Assembly: GCA_000499405.2 (NCBI GenBank)
Contig: HG738138.1
Location: 1-64,000, forward strand
Reading direction: 5' to 3'
Source of the DNA: Onchocerca volvulus
Lineage: Eukaryota; Nematoda; Chromadorea; Rhabditida; Onchocercidae
DNA length: 64,000 bases
Position 1 is the first letter of the stretch; each line of letters begins with the position of its first letter. Shown here piece by piece: positions 52,401 through 63,900 of the stretch. The notes under the pieces were generated by a model. It had not been told where the DNA came from, did no database searches, and saw nothing but the letters and a program-made list of their open reading frames with translations. Position numbers and translations under genes: made by a program.

Positions 52401-52762
52401 TAATAGTCTTCTTTCGATTTACATAAACTTCCCGGGTCTGGTCTAGTTCAAGTTAATCATTGACATTGGGGCAAACATCGCGATGAAATATAGCCACCTG
52501 TATGGTTTCCTAAAGGGTGGGAAATGGAGTTGGGGAATGCTGATGACCAAAATATGCAAGCTCGGAAAACCGGGCCAAATAAAAGTTAAACTTACAGGTG
52601 ATCTACATAAGCTAATCCAAAGTATTGTTTGTCTGCATCCTTCAAGGCCACGTGGCTGGCAATAATATTCAACAATTCATGGACAATTAATCGTGGTTGA
52701 ATGGTGAGCTCCAGTTGTTGTCCATCCAGTAAATGTATTATGGAACGTTTACCATCGTGCAT
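40218..52762 (-). CDS. FRMD4-type FERM and CUPID scaffold protein (21 exons, 1,085 aa)
   Basis: Exons: 52762-52596, 51897-51793, 51594-51510, 51398-51319, 50497-50345, 50245-50101, 49722-49649, 49118-49017, 48809-48659, 45412-45309, 44016-43928, 43853-43726, 43642-43511, 43376-43139, 42996-42807, 42565-42314, 41954-41879, 41649-41446, 41349-41039, 40812-40639, 40515-40218. Every phase closes. FERM domain, about 1-345: IHLLDGQQLELTIQPRLIV-HELL (F1), then THGCHFYQVRDKAGQPW, GISNKGIFQYDP, IFNWSLLDNLYYRDRKFSIE (F3) and TIWSTAISLHQFYLDQR, each close to FRMD4A. CUPID domain, about 419-590: LREVCIKEA, ITGELPKEIY, MPGEEEPKVKRRVGTAFSL, then a basic helix. The remaining ~490 residues are low-complexity and Ser/Thr/Gln-rich. 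FRMD4 proteins link PAR-3, cytohesin and ARF6 at epithelial junctions (family knowledge). F3 carries an inserted loop (about 271-303) absent from FRMD4A. The ATG abuts TTTTGTTGCAG. AATAAA (minus) lies near 40025. Confidence 0.93.
44017..45308 (-). other. FRMD4-like intron 10 (1.3 kb)
   Basis: Intron between exons 10 and 11. No repeat or nested gene is recognised; short AT-rich frames only. Confidence 0.7.
45413..48658 (-). other. FRMD4-like intron 9 (3.2 kb), the largest intron
   Basis: Separates the FERM domain from the linker to CUPID. It holds a 144-codon plus-strand frame at 45639-46073 with no recognisable motif, and a compact plus-strand candidate gene at 48019-48234 (separate entry). 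Its size and position make it a plausible site for regulatory elements, but no specific site can be named. Confidence 0.6.
48019..48234 (+). CDS. Candidate nested small protein (71 aa), antisense in an FRMD4-like intron
   Basis: An ATG three bases after the acceptor-like TTTTTGTCTATCCAG (48001-48015) opens 71 codons: MSFKRLSLLSSASYKHNL, then a polar, charged middle and a C-terminus SLVEWTSW. AATAAA follows at 48376-48381, about 140 bases after the stop. The segment is less AT-rich than the surrounding intron. No signal peptide or known domain is seen. The compact arrangement (leader-type acceptor, ATG, ORF, poly(A) signal) is what a trans-spliced single-exon nematode gene would look like, but none of the parts is conclusive. 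It lies on the strand opposite its host gene. Confidence 0.33.
   Translation: MSFKRLSLLSSASYKHNLMRIKGAYFRDNKGSFLSPRNDTRSSIHEEDKGPEYKNHFNQQAATSLVEWTSW
49381..49510. repeat. (GTA)n / (TAC)n trinucleotide microsatellite
   Basis: About 40 GTA units with interspersed GAA and CAG variants, within the FRMD4-like intron between exons 7 and 8. Frames through it encode only poly-Val or poly-Tyr and are not genes. Confidence 0.97.
49641..49649 (-). other. Non-canonical GC splice donor in the FRMD4-like F3 lobe
   Basis: Exon 7 encodes IFNWSLLDNLYYRDRKFSIE and ends AATACACG/gctagttt. The nearby GT sites (GAA/gtacga and CTA/gtttct) leave phase 0 and run into a stop in exon 8; only the GC donor (phase 2) keeps exon 8 open and joins to exon 9. 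The donor bases are identical to the makorin GC donor. Confidence 0.72.
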
Positions 52763-55219
52763 CTGCAACAAAATCTATCACTTACTGCTTTTTAGGCACC
52801 ATCAATGGCAACAGTATTTACTATTTGTCTTTCTTTCAACTTCTAGCAGCTACAATTAATACAATTTAATTCATCAATTTCCATTCGTCTATGAGTTTGA
52901 CCGGACTTCAAGATCTGTACTAGTGGAATCTGAAACAGAAACTAAGAAACTAAGACAACTACATGATCAAGTGTAAATCGTTCAATGCATGAGGTTATGA
53001 AAAACGGTCATTTCGGGATGCCTCTTAAATGCGATGAAATGGAATCTAACTCGCCTCTCGGTCTGCTTTACCCAACATCGTGTCTTCCAAACCATACCGT
53101 TAAGTGTTCACATCCACTGCAGAATACACGAATTTTGGTTGAATTCTGGAAAGTCCTACAAATTCTATCGCTCATCACCCCCACTAAACGACATTCCTTT
53201 TCATCATGTAACAATAGAGCGACAGTCGCCAACACCGCTTTACCTATCCATCTACTGGTCAAGAAAGTATGGCAGAGAAGGGACAGAACAAGCTGGACCC
53301 AAGTGCAACGTGTAAAAAAGAGGACAAAAAAAGGGACAGATCGATACTTCACTTCACAAGGACACAATAGAGAGGAGCCATGAAAATGTTACCAGGGAGA
53401 GAAAGAGAGGAAGAAAAAGAAGAGAAGAAATGAACAATAAGATGAATAGTGCTGTCGCTGGCGATTATTGTAGCGTTGACCTTTGTCCACTGTCCTCTTT
53501 CCTGTCATCCCTTTCCCTCCTCTCTTCCTCGCGTGCTTCCTCCCTTTTCAAACTATTTCTTTCAGGGGTTTTTTCACCTTAACACTGCTAATGACATACA
53601 CACTTTTCCTCCTCTTTTTCTCATAGATTCACTTCTTTGTGACGAGATCCCTTGTTCATGCAGCAGAATGAAGCATTAAAATTATATTTCGAATGACAGA
53701 ATCTGGAATTAAAGTCTAACACAGTGATAAATTCATATTGCAATTAGCAAACATGGAAGTGGTCCAGACTAGCAGTGTAGCTGTGCTGCGATTCAGGTAC
53801 AAATGGCAAGAGCATGCTTCTCACTCACATGCATTTCTCCACCACCATTGTGCATACTTTCGGCAGGAAAGTTCTATGGAATTTACGGAAGTCGCGACTT
53901 GATGATGCAATCGATCTACTTTGTGGGAGGAAAAAAACAGGCATCATAAAGAACAAATGCAATTCAGAAATTATTTCAATTTTAATTTTCTAAAATTGCC
54001 GGAGCAAATCAAAGCCTCAATTGTTAAATTATCCAGGAATAGTGGCCGACTCAACGAACAGTCGTTAAATAATATGGAAGTTGAACAAAGAAGAAATGAT
54101 AATCATCACAGAAATATTTCTCTGATAATGCGGGAAAAAGGAAGGTGTTGTCTGCAAACTCCTCTACGATAGAGAGTCAAATTTATTTATAAAAAACACA
54201 TGGTTCAAATCTTCTTTTAATCAAGCGTACGACTGAAATGTCGAAATAAATACGACATATTGGTTGATCTGATTAGCAAGAGGAAGAAAAGTGGAAAGAA
54301 GGGGAGACGAGAGACGGAAATGGTAGAAGTAAGCCTTCATTAATTTATTTCTCTTCCAAAATTGTTTATTCTAATGATAGTCTCAAAGCCTCATTTTTCC
54401 TTCAGCAAGAAGCCTATCGTCCATTTTTTTGCTGGCACATTTTGGAAAGTGACTAGGGTAGAGGCCCTTTTCTTGATTATTACTACATTTATTAAATCAT
54501 AAATAGAAAACAAATAAACATGGACTTATATACTCAATTTTCACACTAAAAATTAAAGTTTTTCTTTTCACATGAAATTATTAAATTGATTGTAGTCATA
54601 AGTGATTTTCAGTACATTTGTAGGTAAAAAATCAACTAAAACTGCGAGTGAAAGTGATTGACGGTATAAATCATGCTGAAAACTAGACTAGGCTGATGGT
54701 GACATGAGAAAGTCTCCCAAAAGCGGTTCTTAAATGGACGAGGCAAATGTCAAGTTAATGCGTTTTTGGCACTGAATTCTAAGAAAGAAAAAAGGAGAGA
54801 ATGCACATGCAAATATACATGAACGTTTATGCAAGTCTTATCATAACTTCCAAATGTTTTTATCTTTATTATTTATTCAATTGGATTGATTGAAAAAAAA
54901 GTGGGACTCACCGAAATTCTTTGAAATCGACCCATGGATGATCGGTATAATTGGTACAAAAAAAAGTTGCAAACCGTTTGAGTGAAGAGGAGGGGAAGAT
55001 GAGTGCGCTACGTTGCAGGTATAATCAGTTTCGGGTAATTGATTTCAAGAGGTTGCCGATGTTAGTCGTTGGTGATGGAGGTACAAGTGGAAGAAGGAGA
55101 TGAAGGGAAGGTTGGGAGAGATGGAAGAAGTAAGGTTGTCCGTATACGATAGTTGGTAACAACTAGATGTCTACTGCACGGCAAAATGCAAACTATCGAA
55201 GGATGAAATATATTATAAT
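52763..55219. other. Upstream flank of the FRMD4-like gene
   Basis: No supported gene. Overlapping 93-132 codon frames on both strands near 52985-53383 share no motif with any family. The following 53.4-54.2 kb is pyrimidine-rich and then AT-rich. The promoter of the FRMD4-like gene is presumably within the first kilobase. Confidence 0.4.
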
Positions 55220-55632
55220 TCAGCGGGTGCAACCATCAATTTCTCCATTATGATGTTTGCTTTTTCTGATCTGCAATAGCTAGCTGCATGCATGCTTGCA
55301 TCTGCAAGGCATCACCAAATCATCGAATGAACATTTTGCTTATGATACTGGTTAGATAGGTGTCACTGCATTGAAAGAAACACCTAGGATTCATTTCTCT
55401 GAAAAGTACCAGCGATAAAATCGAACTTGAAGTATTGTGTGCTAATGAAAAGGATATAAATCTTACAGAGATACTTCAATACTCAAAAAAATAGATCTAT
55501 TTAACAGGAAAATTTTGCAAATCACGCATCAGCATCCTTTCTCTATCTTCATTTCCTTTGTAATTTATGGCTCCTCCTGAAAATGGTTCCTCATCCAGCA
55601 ATGGCAGCTGTTTGAGCAGCTTGCTAATGAAC
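55220..55632 (-). CDS. Unrecognised gene, last two exons (partial)
   Basis: Penultimate exon 55632-55506 is bounded by AAATTTAG and CCT/gttaaa and reads FISKLLKQLPLLDEEPF, GGAINYKGNEDRERML and MRDLQNFP. The terminal exon 55270-55220 follows TATTGCAG in matching phase and reads IRKSKHHNGEIDGCTR plus stop. The codon pattern looks coding. I could not join it to an upstream exon: the frame needs a donor in phase 2, and the one at about 56491 (GCGAAGAG/gtaatt) has an in-frame stop before any acceptor. The family is unknown. Confidence 0.38.
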
Positions 55633-57738
55633 CTAAATTTCGGTAAGCTTTAGTGTTACGGAAGTTATAGCATTTTCAAGCTGTAATGAAAGATGGCTGG
55701 AAGAACAACGATAGCAAATTGTCGTGCTGCTTAGGCTTTGTGAAATTTGTTTCGAGAGATCGTGACATTAATTTGGAGTTTAAACTTGTTTAAATTAGAT
55801 GAAGTTGCATTTAACTCAGTTGATTTGCAACTTTTTGCCTTATAAACTCATTGCTCGGATAAAGTTCACTAAAAATTTCTAGAGTTACGATGAATTATGG
55901 GATGAGCTTGGCAGCATAAATTTTGATTTTCACTAAGAAAAAAGATAATTTTATAATATATACAGAAAGGTCATAAGAAGAACAGTTATTTATGACAGAA
56001 CTAGGAAAGACGAGAAGGTTGGGATGCAGAACACTCCGACAATTAGTCGTTGACCTCAGCAGTTTCATTTTGAAATTAATGGGTGCAAGATAATATTAGT
56101 GTTACAAGTTTTAAAATTCTATTATGAGGCCTGAATCCAGGGCATTTTATTTCTTATTGTTCTATCATAAATGGGAAAAATATTTAAGCAATAGCATTTT
56201 GCGATTCGACTGGAGATGCACTGCTCAATTTTAAATTTCTCTTTCGGTTGTGCAGAGAAATATTGCATTACTAAAAAATTTTTTGAAATTCACTCCACAA
56301 CTTTCCTATTTAATCGCATTTATTTATAAATGATCGATTAATATCAGCGAATAATAAAATAAGAATTTGGAAAATTCAGCTGTTTGAAAGAAGATTTGGT
56401 ACAATAACATTTTAAACCAGCGAATGATTTTTCTTAATAACGGTAAATAATTGTTGCCCGATGAAGTGACAGGACTTGAAGAATTCGAATTACCTCTTCG
56501 CATCATCTTTATCGAGGTACAATCAGTGGGAAGAAAACAGTAAGTTCTAGAGATGATTGGTTATGACATATCATTTGCATAGAGTTCAAAGCTTCTTCAT
56601 CATCTCTTGTGAGCCTACCGATATTCTCAAATATCTTCACAAACATATCAACAAAAATTTTCGCCAAGATAAATGACTCATTTCATTCGTCAACATGGAA
56701 TTTAAAGCTCTAACTAGAAAAGAAAATCTCGCAGGTATAAATCCCCCGGAAAGAGTAACGAAATCCTGATTTTGACTTTTTGAGAAAGGTATACACTTTC
56801 TCAGCTGGACTTTCTTGTATTTGTCACCTCTAAGTGAGTGGCTTCTTTCATTATCGTTCAATTCCAATTTTTATGCAAGGATGGACGCAAGTTGTAATAG
56901 CAGAAATCACGAAATCTTAATTTTAAAATTCAATCGAAATCTTATCCTCCGCCCTCGAGGAAGTGAACTGAATGTCACGGATCTTAAAATTAGACACTTT
57001 TTCTTTGCTTATTCCTATTTTACGGTCAAACAGTAAGGTATCTCTTTTCTGTTATTGTTTAACACATGATCCTCTCCTTATCCTATGAGTTCAAATCCTA
57101 GAATCTTGATAGCTCGACAATCAGTCTCTGGCCTACTTCGGCAGATTATTAGTGCAATTCACCAACTTTCCAGAACAGGTGAAAAAATTATTTGCCTATC
57201 TGTTCCTTCAATAGTGAGTGCATTTCTACAATTACTGTTACTGAGTTCTTACTCATTTTAACCGAACCTTTAAGAGGACTTAAATTATTTGATTAGTTTT
57301 CTTATGAAGCCATGAATTTTCGCAAAAAAAAATCGAGGTACAAAGTGATAAAACGAACAGTTGGAGATTAAAGAATTTGTCCCTTATTGAAATTCTGGAA
57401 GTTGGAATGCCAATTTGTGATTAAAATTTTAGGCCGATGAGAAGATTGGAAATTATTGGAACGTATGTAATGTTGTGTCAAAAGCTGAGCTGTCAAATAA
57501 GTCAAAGGAAATGTTATGTGAAGCATTAAGAGGGAAGTCAGTAAAACCTTCGAAATAAGTAAATATGAATTAATGAAATTATTTGAAATAAGAAGCTAAT
57601 GAAATGTCACGTCATTCTTATCAAAGGTGAATGATAACAGTAAATCGGCAGCAATGGGTTTGAGAAGATTGTAAGCGTGGCTTTATTAAAATAGGAACAT
57701 TCCCCTCACGCGTCATTAAAATTTTCTAAGCTTTCACA
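55633..57738. other. Interval without a supported gene
   Basis: Short frames only on both strands; it presumably contains the 5' part of the unrecognised minus-strand gene. Nothing else is seen. Confidence 0.35.
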
Positions 57739-57912
57739 ATGAAGAACATTGTTCCATTAATATTACTATTTCTGAATGCAATTCTCGTCGTAACTATGAT
57801 ATCGACAGCGGCTAACTTCACATTACCTTCCTCTCTTACTAATCTTCATTTCCTAAACCTTCACGTCACTTTCACAGAAGATGTCGCTGGATCCTTCGGC
57901 ATATTTCTATGA
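57739..57912 (+). CDS. Candidate secreted small protein (57 aa)
   Basis: A single open frame starting MKNIVPLILLFLNAILVV, an excellent hydrophobic signal peptide with likely cleavage near STAA (about residue 25). The remaining about 32 residues include two N-x-T/S-like sites (NFT; the others are not sequons) and end FGIFL. No cysteines follow the signal, so it is not a cysteine-rich peptide. A possible internal intron (GTC/gtaact to CACTTTCACAG) would shorten it. I do not recognise it. Confidence 0.35.
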   Translation: MKNIVPLILLFLNAILVVTMISTAANFTLPSSLTNLHFLNLHVTFTEDVAGSFGIFL

Positions 57913-58079
57913 CTTATTTAATGGCTAACTCATTCTTTCTTACACTAGCATGAAGTGATGATATAAGTGTCCACCGTTTCGTTGCTTGCTTCTTCAATTT
58001 GAGCAATTTGCGAGTCTTCCTGCTCATCACGTTTCACTTGCAAAGATTCTCGCTTGCAATGCAGTCATACTAATGGGAT

Positions 58080-58318
58080 GGTAGTCTGGTTTTGATTGGT
58101 TGATGTCAGGACATTGAGAATACTATTAAAGATTTGAATTACTTGGTTCAAGATCACTAAGACCGTGTTACACACTAACTTCTTGACTTCGTAGATGTAG
58201 CTGTTCACTATTATTATCTTCATTATCGCCATCTACCTACATGTGAGTAACCGCATGAATGCTAGCAATTTTTATCATGGCCAACTTTGTGGCACGGCAC
58301 CCATTCCAGACTTAGGCT
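58080..58318 (-). repeat. Uninterrupted copy of the dispersed repeat (empty insertion site)
   Basis: Reverse-complement partner of 23708-24585. At 58251-58266 it reads CCGCATGAATGCTAGC, continuous through the point where the 23.7-kb copy contains the 638-bp element, with a single AATG (58258-58261, the complement of CATT). Confidence 0.88.
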
Positions 58319-58399
58319 TACTTACTCCGAAGTGGAAATAGAAGACGCGTAAAAAAGAATGAAAAAAGAGGAATGAGAAGCGAAGGTATCTTCGATTCT

Positions 58400-59160
58400 G
58401 CACTACCCTCCCTGAATCCCATCTTCCTCCACTTCTGCATCCTAGCTTATCTCCGCGATAAGCGCATTTGAAAATTGCTCGGTGCGATCTCCGACATTCA
58501 TTCCTGCCGCTGTACGACTACTTGCATGATCGCAAATCTGCACTGCATCCGGAATGAAGTAGTAGAAGCGGATCGACACGAGTGAATGATAAACTGTACG
58601 AAGAGAAGCGAGAGGAATTCCCTTCCTCGACAGTGGGCAATGTTATCCGTCCGCCCGTCCGCCCGTCCGCCCTGCGGGCAATTTTCCAATGTCACACGGA
58701 GACACACGGGCGAACCGATGACATCATCGTTCGGATAGAAGCAAACAATTGGGCTCTTCTGATAGCAGCACTGGTCATACAGCAAATGTCCCGCCAAAAG
58801 GGGCAGGGACGTTGGTTGGCATGGTTTAGGCGGGATGTCGCTCCACGGAGCCCTCCAAACTTCCCTCTCAGTTATACCTCCTCCACCTGTCTTTCCGGTC
58901 CTGTCCTATCCGACGGAGAGAAGACATTTGTCGCTTCCATCCTATGGCACTAGTTGTATCGCTCAAGCTTAGTTGCGGTATTTCCTCAATTCATTCAGAC
59001 CTCGAATTCGTCCGAAGACCGATCTCACTTCACGCCATCTTCCTTTTCTCGGGATGGGAATAGAAATTTTTGTTGGAAAGATGACTGTCTTCATGGCATC
59101 CATCTGCCAGTGTCACCTCTCTTCGTTATAGATAGTCAAGCATCAGTTTTGAAGTCTCCG
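58400..59160. other. GC-rich island with a CCGTCCGC tandem
   Basis: Clearly more GC-rich than its surroundings, with CCGTCCGCCCGTCCGC repeats at 58648-58672. Both strands have open frames of about 100-120 codons, as expected when stop codons are rare in GC-rich DNA. No domain is recognised. It could be a promoter or first-exon region of the plus-strand gene to its right, or foreign or repetitive sequence. Confidence 0.4.
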
Positions 59161-59219
59161 GAGATAAGTAGAAAGCTGATGTTGCCCATTCCAGTCTATT
59201 TGCTTCCTTCCTTAATTTG

Positions 59220-61813
59220 ATTTCAATGAAGTCAACAAATTTTTTTGTAAAAATACAATTTTTCGAAGATATTCCGAATAACCATGTCCAGGAAATCATA
59301 GGTTTTAGCTGATATCTTTGTTACTTGACTACTTTCAGCCATGATATAGCTGACATAGCAACTGATATCAATCATATTTGCCATAGTTCGAGGTGATATT
59401 TCGTAGATTTTAGGGTTACTTGAGTATCTTCTTCATTCCAATACATGACCCATGACCCACTGACTTCGCAAATCCTTTCTCCTGGCACCCGCAGTAGCGG
59501 CTTTTTCATTATTCATGAGATGCAATACCACCGCCATATGTGGTATCAGCTGTACTATGGCCGCCATCTGCATGAAGTAGAACAAGTGAGATTGATTTTC
59601 ACTGGTACCTTTGCAATATATAGTTACCATGTTGATCGATCTCCATTGTTCACATTCACTTCACTCTTGATGCTACCTACACTGGTCTAATCGTCCAATG
59701 GGCCAACATCGACCAGTTATCAATCTGCTGCGTCAAATGTTCTACTGCAATGACTATATTCCTAAAACTAAACGTCCAACAAACAGCTAATGTTTGTTTT
59801 TAAGAATTGTACAATGCTTCTTTGCAATATTTTGCTCATTAGTGATTATCACTTCAGATATCTGCACTAAGATAGACTGAGATCTGAAGGTAAAGCCAAT
59901 TACTTCTACTGTCCTCAAAAGCCACGTGGTTTGGATTAACAATAAATAGCAAAATATTCCGGAAAATTCCATTTAAATGGACAGTGTCACATGCTACTGA
60001 CCGGCAAACAGCAGACACTACTGATTATTGACAGGGCATGATGATGAGATCCCGAACTTCCTTCGAGAGGTTACTGCATGACATTGTCATATCCGAGAGA
60101 CCTTATTTACTTGATGTTAGCCTAATGGAAAGAATTCATAATCACAAGATGACAAAGTAGGATGCATGAAGTGTTTTGAAGTTTACGACAGAGTGCTTTC
60201 GTTTCTGTTTTTAGTCTATCTAAACATGGCTGTTTCCAATAGTATGCGTGTTTGTTAGTTTAAAATACATTTTCGTTTATTTGGTTTATATTGGCACGGA
60301 GTGCAGTAGCGATGAAACTGATTGTTTTTAATGCATTTCAGATATCAACAGTTCTACCAATTTCCGCCGTTTATTAAACTTCCAACTTCCTTTCATTGCT
60401 TTCTTCATTTTATGAAAAATGAGCAATTTTTTTTTTTTTTTTTTTGAAATAGTTGATGCTGTATGTTTTGCCCGAAATTGTAATTTCTGATTTCTCCTAA
60501 AACTTCTCGCATCATTTCGGCCATATTATAACTTCTATGAAATCAATTAAAAATATCAAAAATGTGAGGTGTTCTTGAGAAGCTCTGTTCAGGAATACTC
60601 ATTCGAGAAATTAGAAGCCCTCAATAAGCAGTCTACAGACGTCATCCTATTTGATTATAGTTGGCAATATAATCTTGACACATTTCTAATCCATCCAGAA
60701 ATGCTTCTGATTAATTCCGTCTGTTCAGTCCTCATTGCTACCATTCATTCAGTTGATTGCGTCGAGTGTTGCATAGCGAACCAATTAAAGTGCCATTTTG
60801 TCAATTGATGCTTGGAACATGACAGGTGCTTGGGGTTTGATGAGTTAATTTTTTTCTTTTTGTGGCTGGGACTACTTCCCTTAAGACTTGCTTGGACTTC
60901 TTAGATCTCTACTTCGTTTTTGGGTAAATGGAGAATTTTAGCTGCAATAGTGGTCCGAATTATAGCTGTGTTGAGTCGACTGAAATTCATGGTACATCCT
61001 GCAGTTGTTAGTCATCACTGAATTGTGTGGGAATGATCGGAAGCGTCATAGCACATTGACTGAAAAATTGCAAGGATTTGAAATTACGTATGTTGTGATG
61101 GACTGACAGACCTCATAAGTATGGTCGTATATTGAGAACACTTGGCAGTTAGGGAAACGAGGAAACAATTTATGGAAATAGTGAAAGGACAATCATTTAC
61201 AAAATGAATTGGAGATAAGAACAGAGATTTACCTGTCTGTCCCAAGTTTTGCTGTCGTCTTTACTTTAATACATTATTGTTTGTTCTTTCTTTCTTTTCA
61301 GATGATATGAGTGATATTTGCAAACGTTGGAAATTTATTGTATCAGAATATTATGAGGGGCAATAGATAATTGATTTGAGACATCGATATGTTCCATAAT
61401 TTCCGGGTTTCTTTTTACCCTTTTTTTCACTTTTGAATAAACTCTACTATATCAGAGTCGTTTCATCTATTCACATTTCATTATCTTATTTAGCTGAACA
61501 TTTGCAGCTAATTTGGGGAAGATCAAAGAATGTTATCTGCCTATATTTTTGTGAATCGGTATACTATTTCCCACACTCATTTATAAGAGAAGTAAATATG
61601 AGAAATAGTTTACTTGTTTATCTCTACCCTTTTTTTCTTATAACCCATCCTTTACTAAGAGTGCTATAAAAAAAGTTCCTCATTTTTGTTTCCCCAAGGC
61701 ATGTTAGCAACATTTTTATTCAAAGCTGATAAGTAATAAAAAGTGGATAAATTTTTCTAGTTTGTATTGAGTTTCTGATTACTTCAATTTGAATTCTTGT
61801 ATTACTTTTATAG
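59220..61813. other. Interval without a supported gene
   Basis: Plus-strand frames at 59445-59690 and 60569-60808 are open for about 80 codons each but match no family and have no clear splice context. Missing 5' exons of the right-edge gene are probably in this stretch. A 21-base T run lies near 60425. Confidence 0.35.
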
Positions 61814-63900
61814 CCAATTTTTAATGTGTTCGGTACTCTATGCTATCGAAATATCTATCACTGGCTGCGTTATAAATCAACATTTAAATTGCGTAATGCA
61901 GTGAACAGTGCTGAATGTATAGTTGATACGTAAGTTTGTATAATTTGGAACACATATATTGAAACCTAACATACATAATATGATTTATACGTAGGTTTAT
62001 TATCAGTATGAGATATTGTGGATCCGTTTTTGAAATTGATTTTCAAATGATTTGTTAGAGAAGAATGAATCATCTGTGAAATAGAAGTAAATTATGGTTT
62101 CAACAAATTGGTATATTTTGAACAGTTTGATTGTATTTCAGACGTGGAAGTGGCTTCAGCTTGAAAACAGCATCCGTTATTGGTTTGTTATTTGGAAGTT
62201 TTCATTTGTCGTTGATTCGTTCTTCAGACGAGCAACAGAAGTAATCATTTCATTTCTATTATATTCAATTAGATTGAGAGATCTGGAAAAGGGATATATA
62301 TTGCGCAGTTTGGTTTTATTTTAGATAGTCTGAAAACAATTAATTGATCTCTCTTTACTTTTGAAGATGTTTTTAGTCCTGACATTGTATACAGTAAAGA
62401 AAGCAATATGGGGAGCACCTGTCAATGTTTCGAAGCCATAGGACGGTTTTCAGAAGTGCCAAAAAACTATAAGGAGGATTATGTAGCACGAGTTTTGAAA
62501 ACAAGTTACTTTTTTTGTGAACTTATTGCATGCCTGCTGTGGGTCATATATTTAGATAAACTACTTTTCAATAATGTCCACAGAAATTAGCTTTTCCAGT
62601 TAAATTTTTTAAATGTATATTGGGATCGCTTTTGTGTAGAAATCAAGTAGTTTGAAGATTTTTTCAGCAATAGAGCGATCACTGATATCACTGATAAAGA
62701 GTGCTACGGTGAAAGTAAGATTTGCTTTGAGCGATTATAATAGTGACTATCAATTATTACACGGATCAGATCACACTGCAAGTCCAGTCGTAAGTCTCTC
62801 ATTTTGAAATTAGTAGTTTCCATGTAAGAATTATTTTTCATCAGAAGAAGAGTGTTGTCATTTTCTAGAATTTAAAGAATTTCATTTCTATTAAGAAATG
62901 ATATTACTGCAGGAAATTATTGTTGGACAAAGAGAAAGTGAGAGAAATATTGCCTTGGATGATCTGGTTAAAAATGCCGATGCACGGAAGGAAGTAAATA
63001 AGATCTTTAAAGTGAGTCAGTTTTTTCTTAATTTTTGTAACTGTTGGATAGTCATTTTTTTCTTAATTTTTGTAACCGCTAGAAGTCCAAAATCCAAAGA
63101 ATAACGGATTGCCTCATATATACCTATTTGTATATAACGAACTAGCAAGAATATGATCTTCATGAAAAACTATACAATGGAAGCTAAGGGAAAAAAAAAG
63201 AGCTGAATTTATACATGAGGCGAAGGATGCATTAGCTTACGCTAGATATTGGTTCAAAGTTTCTCTAGATGATGGTATGGAGGAAATATAATAGATTTCT
63301 GTAACTTATTTGAATGTTTGGTAAGTCTTTTTTTTTTTGTCATTGTAGTTATTAATGAAAAGGAGAAAAGGTGAGTGGAATGATAGACATTTCATAATTA
63401 GCTGTTTCATTTCACTTTTGGTTCTAGGACAGAGGCAAGAATACCCGGGCCGAAATTTCTCGAAAGTTGCAAAATTAGAAACGACTTGGCCTCTCTCTTC
63501 TGTCTTTATTTTCTTTCTTTATGCTTTCCTCTTTCTCTTTTTTTCTAGTTACTTTCCATTCCTTTTTTTAGAAAATTATTCACTGAATGTTAGTTCTTAG
63601 CAAAACCCTTGATACTCTTGCAGAAGATTCATTTAACTTTGACCGAATTAGCTAAATATATTACATCTGTGTTTGAAACAGCAAAAGAAGGTCAGAGTTC
63701 AAGGCCTTTTCGTACGGTCACTGTTTTGAAGTGATGATAGTTTGTTTCATGGTTCGTTGATTTTTTTTTTCTAATTGTAGGTGGTCAGTATTGGACGTGA
63801 AGAAAAGGAAATTCAAGATCATCCATTACTTACTATTGCGGAATCGACAGCGCATTATTTAATGAGACAAATGGATTACGTTGAAGCATGGAAGAATTAA
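61814..63900 (+). CDS. Unrecognised multi-exon gene, 3' part (7 exons modelled)
   Basis: Exons: 61814-61929, 62142-62240, 62395-62420, 62668-62714, 62913-63011, 63624-63716, 63781-63900; all GT-AG, and the phases close through to the stop. The product has FGTLCYRNIYHWLRY early, a hydrophobic segment TASVIGLLFGSFHLSLI that could be one membrane helix, then a charged helical region (IIVGQRESERNIALDDL, IHLTLTELAKYITSVFE), and ends HPLLTIAESTAHYLMRQM...EAWKN. I do not recognise the family; a small single-pass membrane or organelle protein is a guess. The 5' end is unresolved. The 26-base exon 3 is the weakest part. An alternative small exon at 63350-63370 breaks the frame and was left out. Confidence 0.5.

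Noticed and set aside
52985..53383. 132-codon plus-strand and 99-codon minus-strand overlapping frames upstream of the FRMD4-like gene
   Set aside because: Neither resembles a protein family and both overlap; likely flank sequence.
57085..57100. GAGTTCAAATCC, resembling a tRNA B box
   Set aside because: No A box at the right distance and no cloverleaf arms around it. I found no convincing tRNA or rRNA gene anywhere in the window.
58498..58953. Overlapping frames of 99 and 123 codons on opposite strands
   Set aside because: Expected in GC-rich DNA where stop codons are scarce; no domain or splice support.
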